This document shows positions 6,249-6,994 of a stretch of DNA of 6,994 nt, in pieces. Source of the DNA: Oscillospiraceae bacterium. GTDB lineage: Bacteria > Bacillota > Clostridia > Oscillospirales > Oscillospiraceae. The DNA is taken from NCBI GenBank assembly GCA_020025345.1, contig JAHHSH010000076.1, positions 1 through 6,994 on the forward strand. The letters run 5' to 3'. The notes under the pieces were generated by a model. The model had not been told where the DNA came from. It saw nothing but the letters and a program-made list of their open reading frames with translations, and did not search any database. The translations under genes were made by a program, and so were the position numbers. Position 1 is the stretch's first letter. Each line of letters begins with the position of its first letter.

Positions 6249-6426
6249 TAAATCAAATAGTCAAAGCGGTCACAACGAACGGTTGTGTGAAAATGGGAAA
6301 CCGGTGGGAAACCGGTACAGACACCCCTGCTGTGAAGTGGACGATGGAACAGACGTCATTGGGCTCAGCCCGAGAAGGCGTTCCGGAGGAGGAAGCTAAG
6401 TCAGAAGACCAGCCGCCGAGGATTTA
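6249..6426 (+). ncRNA. Cobalamin (B12) riboswitch
   Basis: The order of conserved blocks matches the cobalamin riboswitch. GCGG (6266-6269) can pair with CCGC (6413-6416) as the basal stem. An outer pairing, TAAATC (6249-6254) with GATTTA (6421-6426), may extend it. CACAAC/GTTGTG (6271-6276/6282-6287) forms the next hairpin. The core AATGGGAA...GGTGGGAAACC begins at 6292, and CTGCTGTGAAG matches the CCxCTGTGAA block. GAGAAGGCG (6372-6380) corresponds to the GGGAAGGC block. AGTCAGAAGACCAGCC (6399-6414) is the B12 box, one change from the common AGTCAGAAGACCTGCC. Binding of adenosylcobalamin or a related corrinoid in the nascent mRNA would repress the downstream gene. Outer limits are approximate, and the preferred corrinoid form is not readable. 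Confidence 0.94.
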
Positions 6427-6485
6427 GCGTTCCGGGTGAGAAGGAAGAAAGTGCTGCAAAGGGGCGTTGTCCTCTGTATTTCCGT

Positions 6486-6515
6486 GTTCTCTGCCAAATG
6501 CAGGGAACTTTTTTT
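6486..6515 (+). terminator. Riboswitch expression platform: regulated intrinsic terminator
   Basis: GTTCTCTGC (6486-6494) pairs with GCAGGGAAC (6500-6508), with one G-U, around the loop CAAAT, followed by seven Ts (6509-6515). It lies 60 nt past the B12 aptamer and 93 nt before the next start codon, the expected place for a B12-dependent attenuator. A possible antiterminator is GAGAAGGAA (6438-6446) pairing with TTCC (6480-6483) and TTCTC (6487-6491), which would sequester the 5' arm. The terminator is seen directly; the switching partner is inferred. Confidence 0.88.
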
Positions 6516-6608
6516 ATGCCTAATTTGCCGGCGGGAATGTAGCCGGATGTTAGAGATACAAAGGGCGGATTCGGTGAATTTGCCTGAACAAGAGAAAGGA
6601 AGAGTCTT

Positions 6609-6994
6609 ATGACAAAAACGAGACGAAGCAGTCGGGTTTTGGCCCTGCTGCTGACACTGTTGCTGGCGCTCCAGTGTGTGCCGGTGGTGCCTGCTTGGGC
6701 AGCCGGTGCCGGTCAGCAGTCCCCTGCGGTGGATGCGCCCTTTACGGCGAAGATCGATGGTCAGATTTTGAAGATCGTGGACGGCGGCGAAGTGGACTGC
6801 ATGGAGTGGGGCAGACCTGCCAAGAAACAGGTCTACTGCGTCATGATCCCTGCCGATACGCAGGCAACACAGTTCACCTATAACGGCATGGGCGGCCAGC
6901 TGGCAGTAAATAACTGTGAGGAAATCAGTGGCTGGCTGTATGATGAGCAAGATAAGCAGTTGGACATTCTGGATAACGATGGATACTACCATAT
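6609..6994 (+). CDS. Secreted protein under B12 riboswitch control (N-terminal part, runs off the window)
   Basis: An open frame starts at ATG 6609 and runs unbroken for 128 codons to the window edge. AAAGGA (6595-6600) is a suitable ribosome binding site 8 nt upstream. The N-terminus is a classic Sec signal peptide: MTKTRRSSR (1-9), then the hydrophobic LALLLTLLLALQC (11-23), and a probable signal peptidase I cut after PAWA (28-31). Cys23 is preceded by LALQ, which is not a good lipobox. The mature part begins AGAGQQSPAVDAPF and is moderately acidic. It has Cys64, Cys77 and Cys103, and Gly/Asp/Tyr-rich turns such as YNGMGG (91-96), suggesting an extracellular beta-rich domain. I do not recognise the family. 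Control by B12 suggests corrinoid capture or a B12-replaceable process at the cell surface, which is an inference from context only. Confidence 0.85.
   Translation, partial: MTKTRRSSRVLALLLTLLLALQCVPVVPAWAAGAGQQSPAVDAPFTAKIDGQILKIVDGGEVDCMEWGRPAKKQVYCVMIPADTQATQFTYNGMGGQLAVNNCEEISGWLYDEQDKQLDILDNDGYYH

Noticed and set aside
6158..6427. An 89-codon plus-strand open frame
   Set aside because: It lies across the promoter and the cobalamin riboswitch, lacks a ribosome binding site and has no protein-like composition.
6674..6883. A 69-codon plus-strand open frame inside the secreted-protein gene
   Set aside because: It is out of frame with the signal-peptide gene, has no ribosome binding site, and the overlapping frame is continuous from a good start.
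6396..6992. A minus-strand open frame opposite the secreted-protein gene
   Set aside because: It runs antisense through the riboswitch terminator and the signal-peptide gene. The forward frame has a ribosome binding site, a signal peptide and regulatory context, and the reverse has none.

Overview
The window looks like part of the chromosome of a low-to-moderate GC Gram-positive anaerobe, most likely a gut-type clostridium (Oscillospiraceae-like is a guess). The reasons are strong GGAGG-type ribosome binding sites before every gene, intrinsic terminators between transcription units, a clostridial-style flavin/Fe-S ene-reductase, and a B12-riboswitch-controlled secreted protein. Bases are fairly GC-rich in the genes and AT-rich between them. 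All recognisable genes lie on the + strand. I see no mobile element, CRISPR array, tRNA or rRNA.

Layout. Positions 2-58 are the last codons of an upstream gene with a hydrophobic, basic C-terminal tail, closed by a strong terminator (75-117). A MATE-family efflux transporter follows (230-1576), with its own promoter, a structured leader and a terminator (1593-1628). Next, after a purine-rich gap with a clear extended -10 promoter, is a 312-residue coiled-coil protein of unknown function (1864-2802). An AraC-family regulator (2897-3964) with an unusual C-terminal extension has its own candidate promoter. Its terminator overlaps its stop codon. A 166-bp gap carrying two GATATCTG direct repeats and an extended -10 promoter leads into a 648-residue FMN/4Fe-4S/FAD reductase of the Old Yellow Enzyme/2,4-dienoyl-CoA reductase type (4131-6077), ended by a strong terminator.

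The 531-bp stretch 6078-6608 has no protein gene but is full of regulation. It holds the reductase terminator, a near-consensus promoter (6210-6238), a cobalamin riboswitch (about 6249-6426) and a terminator hairpin with seven Ts (6486-6515). After a short leader comes the start of a secreted protein (6609 to the window edge), which is therefore predicted to be switched off by B12.

Functional reading. The likeliest functional pair is the AraC regulator and the reductase. The regulator would sense a small molecule and control the reductase that acts on it, with the GATATCTG repeats as candidate operators. The substrate cannot be read from sequence; the usual active-site Tyr of the family is not evident. 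The second unit of interest is the B12-controlled secreted protein, a candidate for corrinoid capture or a related surface function. The MATE pump and coiled-coil gene appear to be separate single-gene units.
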